From: Candidatus Onthoplasma faecigallinarum | GTDB lineage: Bacteria; Bacillota; Clostridia; Christensenellales; UBA1242 | DNA length: 11,583 nucleotides | Direction of reading: 5' to 3' | NCBI GenBank assembly: GCA_018715225.1 | Contig: DVMB01000015.1 | Span: forward strand, 1 to 11,583 | The notes under the pieces: model-generated | What the model was told of the DNA's origin: nothing | Databases searched by the model: none | Seen by the model: the letters and a program-made list of their open reading frames with translations, nothing else | Position numbers and translations under genes: made by a program | In this document: positions 1 to 4,893 of the stretch, in pieces | Layout: each line of letters opens with the position of its first letter | Position numbering within the stretch: position 1 is the first letter of the stretch

Positions 1-316
<316 letters not shown>

Positions 317-421
317 CCTTCCTTTTGAGAAATGATTTTTTGACAGATTACATTATATTTGTATCACTAATATGCAGTTGTCATTGTTCTAATTCAACAA
401 TGGTTGAAGTTCAATGAACCA

Positions 422-539
422 TGATGGTGATTATAGCTAAGAGGTCCCACTTGTTCCCATTCCGAACACAAAAGTTAAGCTCTTACACGTCGACGATATT
501 TGGCTGGAGACGGCCCGAGAAAATAGATCGTTGCCATCA
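422..539 (+). rRNA. rrf: 5S ribosomal RNA
   Basis: About 118 bases. The ends pair as in 5S helix I (TGATGGTGA at 422-430 with TTGCCATCA at 531-539). The internal conserved segment CCATTCCGAACACAAAAGTTAAGC and the later GGCTGGAGACGGCCCGAGA-like part are present. The spacer from 23S is about 105 bases and contains no tRNA. Ends are assigned from helix I pairing. Confidence 0.93.
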
Positions 540-544
540 ACCTG

Positions 545-716
545 ATGTCGCAAATAGCACTTTTGCTACTTGCGATTTTTTTTATTAAAATCGCAAATGT
601 AGATCTTCAGTGCTTTTGCGACATATTATGAAGGAACACCTTAAAAAGGTTTTCCTTCATTACTTCTTTTCCAACAATAGGTAATTATTTAATAGTGCGA
701 TTTTTTATTAAATCGC
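545..716. repeat. Nested inverted repeats built on TCGCAA / TTGCGA
   Basis: The word TCGCAA or its complement occurs at 548-553, 570-575, 591-596 and 616-621, and a shorter GCGATTT...AAATCGC copy occupies 697-716. The first four arms can pair in alternative ways: 548 with 575 (the terminator), 570-579 with 587-596 (TTGCGATTTT/AAAATCGCAA, perfect), 591 with 621, and the outer arms 545-560 with 610-624. The 573-595 segment is nearly repeated at 697-716. No coding potential is seen. Confidence 0.6.
548..583 (+). terminator. Terminator of the rRNA operon
   Basis: TCGCAA-A-TAGCA pairs with TGCTA-C-TTGCGA (one A/C mismatch) around a short CTTT loop, followed by eight T. It lies 8 bases after 5S, so it is the likely intrinsic terminator of the rrn operon. 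Confidence 0.85.
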
Positions 717-759
717 CAATCATTACTAGGATATATTTTTATAATTTAATTATGGTATA
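584..759. other. Gene-free stretch after the rRNA operon
   Basis: No open reading frame with a start signal is visible on either strand here, and the gene-free zone extends, apart from doubtful small elements, to 929. Besides the TCGCAA repeats it holds one strong hairpin at 628-660: ATGAAGGAACACCTT pairs with AAGGTTTTCCTTCAT with a single mismatch around an AAA loop. That hairpin is not followed by a convincing T run, so it may be a processing site or a remnant rather than a terminator. Confidence 0.6.
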
Positions 760-790
760 AAAAAGATAGTTGCTAAACAACTATCTTTTT
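760..790. terminator. Bidirectional hairpin terminator
   Basis: AAAAAGATAGTTG (760-772) pairs perfectly with CAACTATCTTTTT (778-790) around a five-base loop. The A and T tracts make it usable on both strands. On the minus strand it would end the short transcript that starts near 866. On the plus strand no gene ends just before it. Confidence 0.75.
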
Positions 791-837
791 GTCTTTTGTG
801 TGCTGCAGCATTTAATTTTGTGAAATGAAATAGTCAT
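781..837 (-). CDS. Possible 18-residue peptide
   Basis: Reading frame MTISFHKIKCCSTQKTKR lies inside the short transcript that starts near 866. An AAAGGA motif sits only 3 bases before the ATG, which is closer than usual. The motif and the start codon both fall in the loop of the predicted 5' hairpin, and the stop TAG lies inside the terminator stem. The peptide is basic, with two adjacent cysteines. No homologue is recognised and the frame may be fortuitous. Confidence 0.25.
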   Translation of the reverse strand: MTISFHKIKCCSTQKTKR

Positions 838-872
838 CTTTCCTTTATTTAATATTTCAATTTCACATTTAT

Positions 873-901
873 ATTATATATTTACTAATAGTAAATGTCA
901 A
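873..901 (-). promoter_or_regulatory. Consensus promoter with perfect operator in its spacer (unit 1)
   Basis: Minus-strand TTGACA (901-896) and TATAAT (878-873), both perfect consensus, 17 bases apart. The spacer contains the palindrome TTTACTAATAGTAAA at 881-895 (7+1+7, perfect). A protein bound there would block RNA polymerase, so this is a repressible promoter. The HTH proteins encoded at 1200 and 1496 are the obvious candidate repressors. Confidence 0.75.
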
Positions 902-911
902 CTATTTTTCG

Positions 912-926
912 CTCACTATTATTTAA
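912..926. promoter_or_regulatory. Degenerate second operator (unit 1)
   Basis: CTCACTATTATTTAA resembles the TTTACTAATAGTTAA site at 1173-1187 and starts exactly 31 bases after the palindrome at 881, the same distance as in unit 2. It overlaps a possible plus-strand -10 box, TATTAT at 917-922, which ends 7 bases before the ATG at 930. Confidence 0.4.
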
Positions 927-929
927 CAT

Positions 930-1001
930 ATGTTAAAAAATTTGGCAAAAATTTGTAAAGTTATTAATACTGATGTTAATTATATTTTATGCATTGATTA
1001 A
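930..1001 (+). pseudogene. Internally deleted XRE-type HTH repressor gene
   Basis: The 23-codon frame MLKNLAKICKVINTDVNYILCID matches the C-terminal part of the HTH proteins at 1200 and 1496 (TLAKICEIIGADANYILGLTD). DNA identity to 1360-1421 is also evident, for example AATTATATTTTA. The start region (operator, AACATATG) matches the 5' side of the 1200 gene, but the HTH itself is missing. This looks like an in-frame deletion of roughly 150 bases that joined the first codons to the last 20. Without the HTH it should not bind DNA. The flanking operator-promoter and terminator are still intact. Confidence 0.7.
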
Positions 1002-1004
1002 GGT

Positions 1005-1035
1005 AAAAAAAAGCAATTAATATTAATTGCTTTTT
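1005..1035. terminator. Bidirectional hairpin terminator
   Basis: Perfect palindrome GCAATTAATATTAATTGC at 1013-1030, flanked by eight A on the left and five T on the right. On the plus strand it follows the stop of the deleted HTH gene by 4 bases. On the minus strand the eight A give an eight-U tail and would end the transcript starting near 1126. Confidence 0.75.
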
Positions 1036-1126
1036 CAATGACAAAACATTATTTTAATATAAAAACTGGGGTGTTTATATTTTTATTTATATGAAAAAAA
1101 TAACATAATTAATGATTTGCCATTTG
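1005..1126 (-). ncRNA. Putative small RNA 2 (about 120 nt) with a C-rich loop, repressor-controlled
   Basis: The minus-strand promoter at 1162-1133 predicts a start near 1126, and the palindrome at 1013-1030 with a U run ends the transcript. No reading frame longer than 7 codons exists in it. A stem-loop lies at 1056-1081: AATATAAAC pairs with GTTTTTATATT (two-base bulge), presenting ACCCCA in the RNA loop. An exposed C run in a short terminated RNA is typical of Gram-positive antisense small RNAs that pair with Shine-Dalgarno sites. The promoter, hairpin and terminator are visible; the RNA and its function are inferred. Confidence 0.5.
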
Positions 1127-1132
1127 ATTTTA

Positions 1133-1162
1133 ATTATATCATTTACTATTAGTAAATGTCAA
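1133..1162 (-). promoter_or_regulatory. Consensus promoter with perfect operator in its spacer (unit 2)
   Basis: Minus-strand TTGACA (1162-1157) and TATAAT (1138-1133), 18 bases apart. The spacer holds the perfect palindrome TTTACTATTAGTAAA at 1142-1156, which differs from the unit 1 operator only in the central base pair. It is divergent to the HTH gene at 1200, the layout of a phage-like repressor switch. Confidence 0.75.
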
Positions 1163-1172
1163 GTATTTTTTG

Positions 1173-1187
1173 TTTACTAATAGTTAA
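1173..1187. promoter_or_regulatory. Second operator, in front of the HTH gene
   Basis: TTTACTAATAGTTAA is an imperfect copy of the palindrome at 1142-1156 and starts 31 bases after it, about three helical turns. It sits just upstream of the 1200 start codon and would let the product repress its own gene. The promoter of that gene is not clear: AT-rich -10 candidates (TATATT 1190-1195 or TATTAT 1192-1197) almost touch the ATG. Confidence 0.55.
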
Positions 1188-1199
1188 CATATATTATAT

Positions 1200-1421
1200 A
1201 TGAATGATGTATTGTTAAAAGATGTAATTAGAAAAAGATTAATCGAAGAAATAGATGCTTCAGGTTTATCATATGCTGAAATATGTAGGAAAGTAGGCAT
1301 AAATCCTTCAAGCATAACTCAATATAAAAATTCGACTAAATTACCCACTATTGAAACATTAGCAAAAATATGTGAAATCATTGGTGCGGATGCTAATTAT
1401 ATTTTAGGTCTAACAGATTAG
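1200..1421 (+). CDS. Short XRE-family HTH transcriptional regulator (copy 1)
   Basis: A 73-residue protein made almost entirely of one XRE/Cro-CI type helix-turn-helix domain. The HTH lies at about residues 24-45 (YAEICRKVGINPSSITQY), followed by the family's LPTIETLAKICEIIG helix and ending NYILGLTD. No other domain is present, so it is of phage-repressor or small-regulator size. The ATG at 1200 is chosen because an in-frame stop lies at 1185-1187 and copy 2 starts at the same aligned residue. No Shine-Dalgarno is present. Palindromic TTTACTA sites stand immediately upstream, so autoregulation and control of the divergent short transcript are likely (inference). It has its own terminator at 1438-1468. 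It could be a remnant of an integrated element, but no integrase is seen. Confidence 0.88.
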   Translation: MNDVLLKDVIRKRLIEEIDASGLSYAEICRKVGINPSSITQYKNSTKLPTIETLAKICEIIGADANYILGLTD

Positions 1422-1437
1422 AAGTTTTAAAAATTAA

Positions 1438-1468
1438 TTTTTGACCATAGGTCAAAAAATCTTTTTTT
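1438..1468 (+). terminator. Terminator after HTH copy 1
   Basis: TTTTTGACC (1438-1446) pairs perfectly with GGTCAAAAA (1450-1458) around an ATA loop, followed by a run of seven T at 1462-1468. Confidence 0.8.
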
Positions 1469-1469
1469 A

Positions 1470-1492
1470 TTTACTAGAAAGTCTATAGTAAA
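1470..1492 (+). promoter_or_regulatory. Spaced operator over the -10 box of HTH copy 2
   Basis: The half-sites TTTACTA (1470-1476) and TAGTAAA (1486-1492) are the same words as in the 15-bp operators but are 9 bases apart instead of 1. The putative -10 TATAGT (1484-1489) lies inside the right half-site and ends 6 bases before the ATG at 1496, so the mRNA would be leaderless. No good -35 is visible. Autorepression is inferred. Confidence 0.55.
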
Positions 1493-1495
1493 TAT

Positions 1496-1720
1496 ATGAT
1501 TGATAATGAAAAGAGAAGATTGATTAAAATAAGATTAAACGAAGCGATACAGAATAGTGGTTATAAATATAGTGTAATAGCGAAAAAAATAGGTATTGAT
1601 AAATCTATGTTAACGCAATATTTTTCTACAAATAAATTGCCGTCGATTACTACATTATCAAAGATATGTGAAGTTATTGGGGCGGATGCTAATTATATAT
1701 TGGGATTGGTAGATAATTGA
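1496..1720 (+). CDS. Short XRE-family HTH transcriptional regulator (copy 2)
   Basis: A 74-residue HTH protein and a clear paralogue of the product at 1200: the same length, the same layout, and nearly the same C-terminus (SKICEVIGADANYILGLVDN against AKICEIIGADANYILGLTD). The HTH is at about residues 24-45 (YSVIAKKIGIDKSMLTQY). Recognition-helix residues differ between the copies (NPSSITQY against DKSMLTQY), so target preference may differ. The start is preceded by no Shine-Dalgarno. The stop is TGA, showing that TGA is not tryptophan here. It is followed by its own terminator at 1730-1757. Confidence 0.88.
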   Translation: MIDNEKRRLIKIRLNEAIQNSGYKYSVIAKKIGIDKSMLTQYFSTNKLPSITTLSKICEVIGADANYILGLVDN

Positions 1721-1729
1721 TACGGATCG

Positions 1730-1757
1730 AAATAAGCATTTATATTTTGCTTATTTT
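1730..1757 (+). terminator. Terminator after HTH copy 2
   Basis: AAATAAGCA (1730-1738) pairs with TGCTTATTT (1748-1756), and the T run continues to 1759. It begins 10 bases after the stop codon. Confidence 0.8.
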
Positions 1758-1892
1758 TTGTTGCGAATTGGCGATATTAAATTCTAAAAAATCGTTTTTC
1801 AATATATAGTTTATCATTGTTAGTACCAAATTCTATTGTTTTTAAGATGAAATTTACAAAAAAATAAAATTTAATTCTCTTATCCAACAATA

Positions 1893-1921
1893 TTGACAAA
1901 TAAAATTTAGTGTGCTATCAT
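1893..1921 (+). promoter_or_regulatory. Promoter of the 1928-2790 operon, leaderless geometry
   Basis: TTGACA (1893-1898), 17-base spacer, TATCAT (1916-1921). The -10 box ends 6 bases before the ATG at 1928, so transcription should start at or next to the A of the start codon. This excludes the longer frame beginning at 1910, whose ATG lies upstream of the -10 box. Confidence 0.75.
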
Positions 1922-1927
1922 TTCAAC

Positions 1928-2236
1928 ATGAAGACCGCACCGAAACAGCATACTATTGAGGAAATTAGACAATTATATCAAAAATATAACGACAGTTATG
2001 CAACTAGTGAAAAAAACTGTGTCAATCTTTTGAATAGATTAATTGCATTACATAAAAAATTGTCTACAGTCAGTACAAAAGAAGAATATGACAAACTATT
2101 GTGCATTGTCAAAAAAGTTGAGAAATCTTTACGGCTTGCGAAAGATAAACGAGAATATGCTTATAAAAAATTATCCACTTTTGCTAATCAAAATTTTAGG
2201 TCAAATTTACCTAATAAGGGAGACGAGGTCAATTAA
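1928..2236 (+). CDS. Unrecognised small helical (coiled-coil-like) protein
   Basis: A 102-residue, basic, probably all-helical protein with no recognised domain. Residues about 8-90 show regular spacing of Leu/Ile/Val among Lys and Glu (IEEIRQLYQKY, LLNRLIALHKKL, LLCIVKKVEKSL), suggesting a coiled coil or helical hairpin. No signal peptide or membrane segment is seen. An ATG at 1910 is in frame but lies upstream of the -10 box; the ATG at 1928 is preferred and would be translated without a leader. The stop overlaps the start of the next gene by one base, so the two are translationally coupled and probably act together. Function unknown. Confidence 0.75.
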   Translation: MKTAPKQHTIEEIRQLYQKYNDSYATSEKNCVNLLNRLIALHKKLSTVSTKEEYDKLLCIVKKVEKSLRLAKDKREYAYKKLSTFANQNFRSNLPNKGDEVN

Positions 2237-2790
2237 TGAAAAAGGATAGAATTATTCAACTAATTGACACAAAAGAAGAAAAATTGCTCAACAAACTGAT
2301 TAAACAAAAGAAGAAAACATTTAACAATGTATATAATTATTCTATAACGAACATGTTGATCAATATAACAGACAGCAAAGACGAAGAAAACATACATTTC
2401 GAGCAATTAAAGAATATTAAAATGTCATTATTGGATAATGAATTAAATCGCATAGTGAAACTAACTGAAAAGATGATAAAGACATTTATGAGGAAAGGTA
2501 CGTTCCTGTTCTATGAGAAGAATGGGACCAACAGGTGCACGAAAGTGATACATTATCTTCAAACTTTGAAAAGTTTTTATCTCCAATGCAAGGAAGCTTG
2601 CGATGTATCCAATGAAATTAGAATAATCGATAGTTACATAAATGAAATGCGAGTGATATTAAAATATATGGATTTGGTCTATCAAAAAACTGTCTCAATT
2701 GTAGACGCAGTTACAGAATTGATGAAACAAATCCCTAAAATGAACATGCGAGATATAACCACTCAATACGTGTATAACGAAGATTATTAA
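2236..2790 (+). CDS. Unrecognised helical protein, second gene of the operon
   Basis: A 184-residue, Lys-rich, predicted mostly helical protein with no domain I recognise. It opens with a strongly charged helix (KKDRIIQLIDTKEEKLLNKL) and has three cysteines in the middle region (RCTKV, LQCKEACDV) and a tyrosine-rich tail (TTQYVYNEDY). The start is firm: ATG shares its A with the previous TAA stop, and GAGG at 2225-2228 lies 7 bases upstream. The pair follows the HTH island but has its own promoter and no TTTACTA operator. A terminator follows at 2821-2856. Function unknown; the two may form a heteromeric complex (inference from coupling only). Confidence 0.8.
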   Translation: MKKDRIIQLIDTKEEKLLNKLIKQKKKTFNNVYNYSITNMLINITDSKDEENIHFEQLKNIKMSLLDNELNRIVKLTEKMIKTFMRKGTFLFYEKNGTNRCTKVIHYLQTLKSFYLQCKEACDVSNEIRIIDSYINEMRVILKYMDLVYQKTVSIVDAVTELMKQIPKMNMRDITTQYVYNEDY

Positions 2791-2820
2791 AAATCAAATT
2801 TAAGTGTATATGATAATAGA

Positions 2821-2856
2821 AAAATGAACTATATTTTTGAATATAGTTCATTTTTT
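2821..2856. terminator. Bidirectional terminator between convergent operons
   Basis: AAAATGAACTATA (2821-2833) pairs perfectly with TATAGTTCATTTT (2842-2854) around an eight-base loop, with T and A tracts on both sides. It serves the plus-strand operon ending at 2790 and probably the minus-strand hydrolase ending at 2919. Confidence 0.8.
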
Positions 2857-2918
2857 GTTGATTTTCTTTTATTTGGCGGGTATTTATATGATTTTTTTTT
2901 GAATTTTTTGAATTAAAT

Positions 2919-3902
2919 TTAGTGGAAATCATTTTTACTTTCAAGATTTGCTAAATTTGTGAGGATAAATTCACTTGCTTTTGTAACGAATTTGTACGAA
3001 GATTTTGGATCATATAAGCAATGGTTGGAATCTTTTGCAATTATTTTTTTTATAAGAGTATTTGCGGTTTGTGTTTTAACTGGAGATCTGCTGACCTTTA
3101 TGATTTCGCAATTTGGGTTGATTTGCCTTATCTCTTCTGCAATTTCTCTTGCCCGTTTGTATGGCAACAATCTATCCCCAAAGCCCAAATACAACTGAGT
3201 TGGTATCATAAGCTCGGCAAATTTTTTATGCAGATCTGGGTATTTTGCCAACTCCAATAGAGTCTGTTTAGAATCAAATACTCCACGCATTTTTGTGAAT
3301 TGAAAATCATCGTCGCTATTCATCAGTTGTTGGTATTTTTTATAATTGAATGTCTCATATTCTTTAGGGAACGCTAAATTTTGAGTGTAGAGTGGGCTAT
3401 TAAATACAACGCTATCAACTTTGTTTACAATGTCACGATTGTTTTCGTTAGTGAGCATCAGTTGAGTGATCAATGTGCCCATACATGTGCCAACAATTTC
3501 TACATGTTCAATTTTATATTTTTGTATGATATAACGCAGCAATTCAGCTTCATCTTGAGCCAGGCGAACAAATGACGTGTTTCGTGTGTCCATCTGTCCG
3601 TTCACCAGACTTTCGCCATGGTTTCTATTGTCCATTCTACATATGATGCAATCGGCGTTGTTTTTGATTAATCTTTCGGTCAGCCTGTCATAATTTCCTT
3701 GCACCATATCGTCAAAGGTTTTTGTCCTTCTGCCTGTAGCGTCATATATCTCTTCAGTGAGGTAAAAGTATCTTTCATGCAAATCCATACCTCCGCCATG
3801 TATCATAAATACCAAATTTTTTGAATCTGGATTGCTCTTAATAATCTCGTATGCTATCTGCCATTCATTTTCTGTGCCTAGTTGGACTAGTAGTTTTTGC
3901 AT
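2919..3902 (-). CDS. Alpha/beta hydrolase with a cysteine nucleophile motif
   Basis: A 327-residue cytosolic alpha/beta-hydrolase fold protein. Visible elements: oxyanion-hole motif HGGG at 35-38, a CRMDNRNHGES strand-loop at 88-98, nucleophile elbow GTCMG at 138-142, a candidate acid in GFGDRLLP (Asp243) and a candidate histidine in SNHCLY (His294). The elbow is G-x-Cys-x-G with Cys140 where esterases and lipases have Ser. Cysteine is known in dienelactone hydrolase-type enzymes. The substrate cannot be read from sequence. The ATG at 3902 is supported by AAGGAG at 3913-3908, 5 bases upstream. It follows rsmI by 14 bases in the same direction and is presumably co-transcribed with it. Confidence 0.8.
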   Translation of the reverse strand: MQKLLVQLGTENEWQIAYEIIKSNPDSKNLVFMIHGGGMDLHERYFYLTEEIYDATGRRTKTFDDMVQGNYDRLTERLIKNNADCIICRMDNRNHGESLVNGQMDTRNTSFVRLAQDEAELLRYIIQKYKIEHVEIVGTCMGTLITQLMLTNENNRDIVNKVDSVVFNSPLYTQNLAFPKEYETFNYKKYQQLMNSDDDFQFTKMRGVFDSKQTLLELAKYPDLHKKFAELMIPTQLYLGFGDRLLPYKRAREIAEEIRQINPNCEIIKVSRSPVKTQTANTLIKKIIAKDSNHCLYDPKSSYKFVTKASEFILTNLANLESKNDFH

Positions 3903-3916
3903 TTTTTCTCCTTAAA

Positions 3917-4720
3917 CTAATTTTTGTGTCTTTCATAAAGATTGTATACGTATGATTTCGTCAAATTATATTTATTTTTGATGTACTGCATTGCCTCTTG
4001 TTTGGTCATAGATTTCATAACGCCTATTAATTCAAGATAAATATCTTCATCATTCGGTATGGGTGCAAATTTTTCAACATATTCTATGACTAAAACATAT
4101 TCGCCTTTTGGCTCTTCTAGGTGGTAGGGTAAGGTAACAAATTGTACATGTTCGTGTATTTTTGTGATTTCACTAACAATTGCAATTCTTACTCCACCTA
4201 AAGCAGTGTATAGGCTAGAAAGGTCCTTATTTACATTATATTTTGAAGAGTATATTATACGAGTCCCTTTGAAATCGGCAATTTCTTGTAGTTGGGAACG
4301 AAGTTCCCTATTTTTTTCACTCAAAAAGCCGAAGAAAGCAAATTTGCTAGCATCAAACCCAGACAAAACCAGGGCAGATAGCCCTGCGTTCGCTCCAGGA
4401 ATAATTGTGTATTCTAGATTGTTTTCGATGAGTTTTTTGACAAGTATATTTCCAGGGTCGCAGATTACAGGCATGCCCGCATCACTGATCACTGCGACGT
4501 TTTTTCCTTTTTTAAGTAGTTCAACAATGCCGTCGGCACTATTGTTTTCGTTGAATTTGTGATAGGCGATAGTCTTGGTATCGATGCCATAATGGTCTAG
4601 CAAAATTTTGCTATGTCTAGTATCTTCGCACGCTATGACATCGCATGACTTTAGCGTAGAAATAGCACGAAGGCTAATGTCTTCTAAATTTCCTATTGGA
4701 GTGGATACAAAATATAACAT
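3917..4720 (-). CDS. rsmI: 16S rRNA (cytidine-2'-O)-methyltransferase RsmI
   Basis: A 267-residue tetrapyrrole-methylase family protein that, by family, 2'-O-methylates C1402 of 16S rRNA using S-adenosylmethionine. Family motifs in order: STPIGNLEDISLRA (6-19), CEDTRHSKILL (31-41), SDAGMPVICDPG (79-90), PGANAGLSAL (108-117), GFLSEKNRELRSQL (131-144), SEITKIHE (183-190), GEYVLVIE (206-213) and the C-terminal helical part. Two motifs drift from the usual form: the usual SDAGTP is SDAGMP, and the usual YESPHR is YSSKYN (157-162). The start is set by a promoter whose -10 box ends 7 bases before the ATG; no Shine-Dalgarno is present. The alpha/beta hydrolase gene follows. Confidence 0.93.
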   Translation of the reverse strand: MLYFVSTPIGNLEDISLRAISTLKSCDVIACEDTRHSKILLDHYGIDTKTIAYHKFNENNSADGIVELLKKGKNVAVISDAGMPVICDPGNILVKKLIENNLEYTIIPGANAGLSALVLSGFDASKFAFFGFLSEKNRELRSQLQEIADFKGTRIIYSSKYNVNKDLSSLYTALGGVRIAIVSEITKIHEHVQFVTLPYHLEEPKGEYVLVIEYVEKFAPIPNDEDIYLELIGVMKSMTKQEAMQYIKNKYNLTKSYVYNLYERHKN

Positions 4721-4727
4721 CTATTAT

Positions 4728-4756
4728 ATTATAGCTAAATTAAAACAATTTGTAAA
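4728..4756 (-). promoter_or_regulatory. rsmI promoter, leaderless geometry
   Basis: Minus-strand TTTACA (4756-4751), 17-base spacer, perfect TATAAT (4733-4728), then only 7 bases to the ATG at 4720. Transcription should begin at or within a base of the start codon. Confidence 0.75.
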
Positions 4757-4842
4757 GATCTATCGATTAAAATCATTTCTCGTAAAATAATATAATATTT
4801 AGTGGTTGAAAGAACAATTTTTATCTAAAAATAAAAAAAAGC

Positions 4843-4870
4843 TTGACATACCCCCCCCCTGTGCTAGAAT
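4843..4870 (+). promoter_or_regulatory. Promoter with a C9 tract in its spacer (candidate phase-variable promoter)
   Basis: TTGACA (4843-4848), 16-base spacer, TAGAAT (4865-4870) preceded by TG (extended -10). The spacer contains nine consecutive C at 4851-4859, striking in such AT-rich DNA. Gain or loss of one C would change the spacer to 17 or 15 bases and alter promoter strength. The predicted start near 4877 leaves a short leader with AAGGAG at 4883-4888. Confidence 0.75.
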
Positions 4871-4893
4871 AGGGAAAAATATAAGGAGATAAT

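Larger units (their letters stand above)
760..866 (-). ncRNA. Putative short transcript 1 (about 107 nt), repressor-controlled
   Basis: A minus-strand consensus promoter (TTGACA 901-896, 17-base spacer, TATAAT 878-873) predicts a start near 866, and the hairpin at 760-790 ends the transcript. The predicted 5' end folds: bases 866-854 (GTGAAATTGAAAT) pair with 831-820 (ATTTCATTTCAC) with one bulge, giving a 12-bp stem with a 22-base loop. It could be a structured small RNA or the mRNA of the 18-residue reading frame at 781-837. The promoter and terminator are seen directly; the RNA is inferred. Confidence 0.5.

Noticed and set aside
1200..1720. Toxin-antitoxin operon reading of the two HTH genes
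   Set aside because: Each HTH gene has its own operator region and terminator, and neither is followed by a toxin-like gene; duplicated stand-alone repressors fit better.
711..1775. Terminal inverted repeats of a mobile element around the HTH island (AATCGCCAAT at 711-720, ATTGGCGAT at 1767-1775)
   Set aside because: Only 9 bases match, no target duplication or transposase/integrase is present, and such a match is plausible by chance given the repeated GCGAT words here.
1910..1927. Longer start (MCYHFN...) for the 102-residue gene
   Set aside because: This ATG lies upstream of the -10 box TATCAT (1916-1921), so it would not be in the mRNA; the ATG at 1928 fits the predicted transcript start.
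2735..2944. 69-codon minus-strand frame across the convergent terminator
   Set aside because: It spans the hairpin at 2821-2856 and the ends of two real genes, and its translation is biased Lys/Asn/Ile as expected from AT-rich noncoding DNA.
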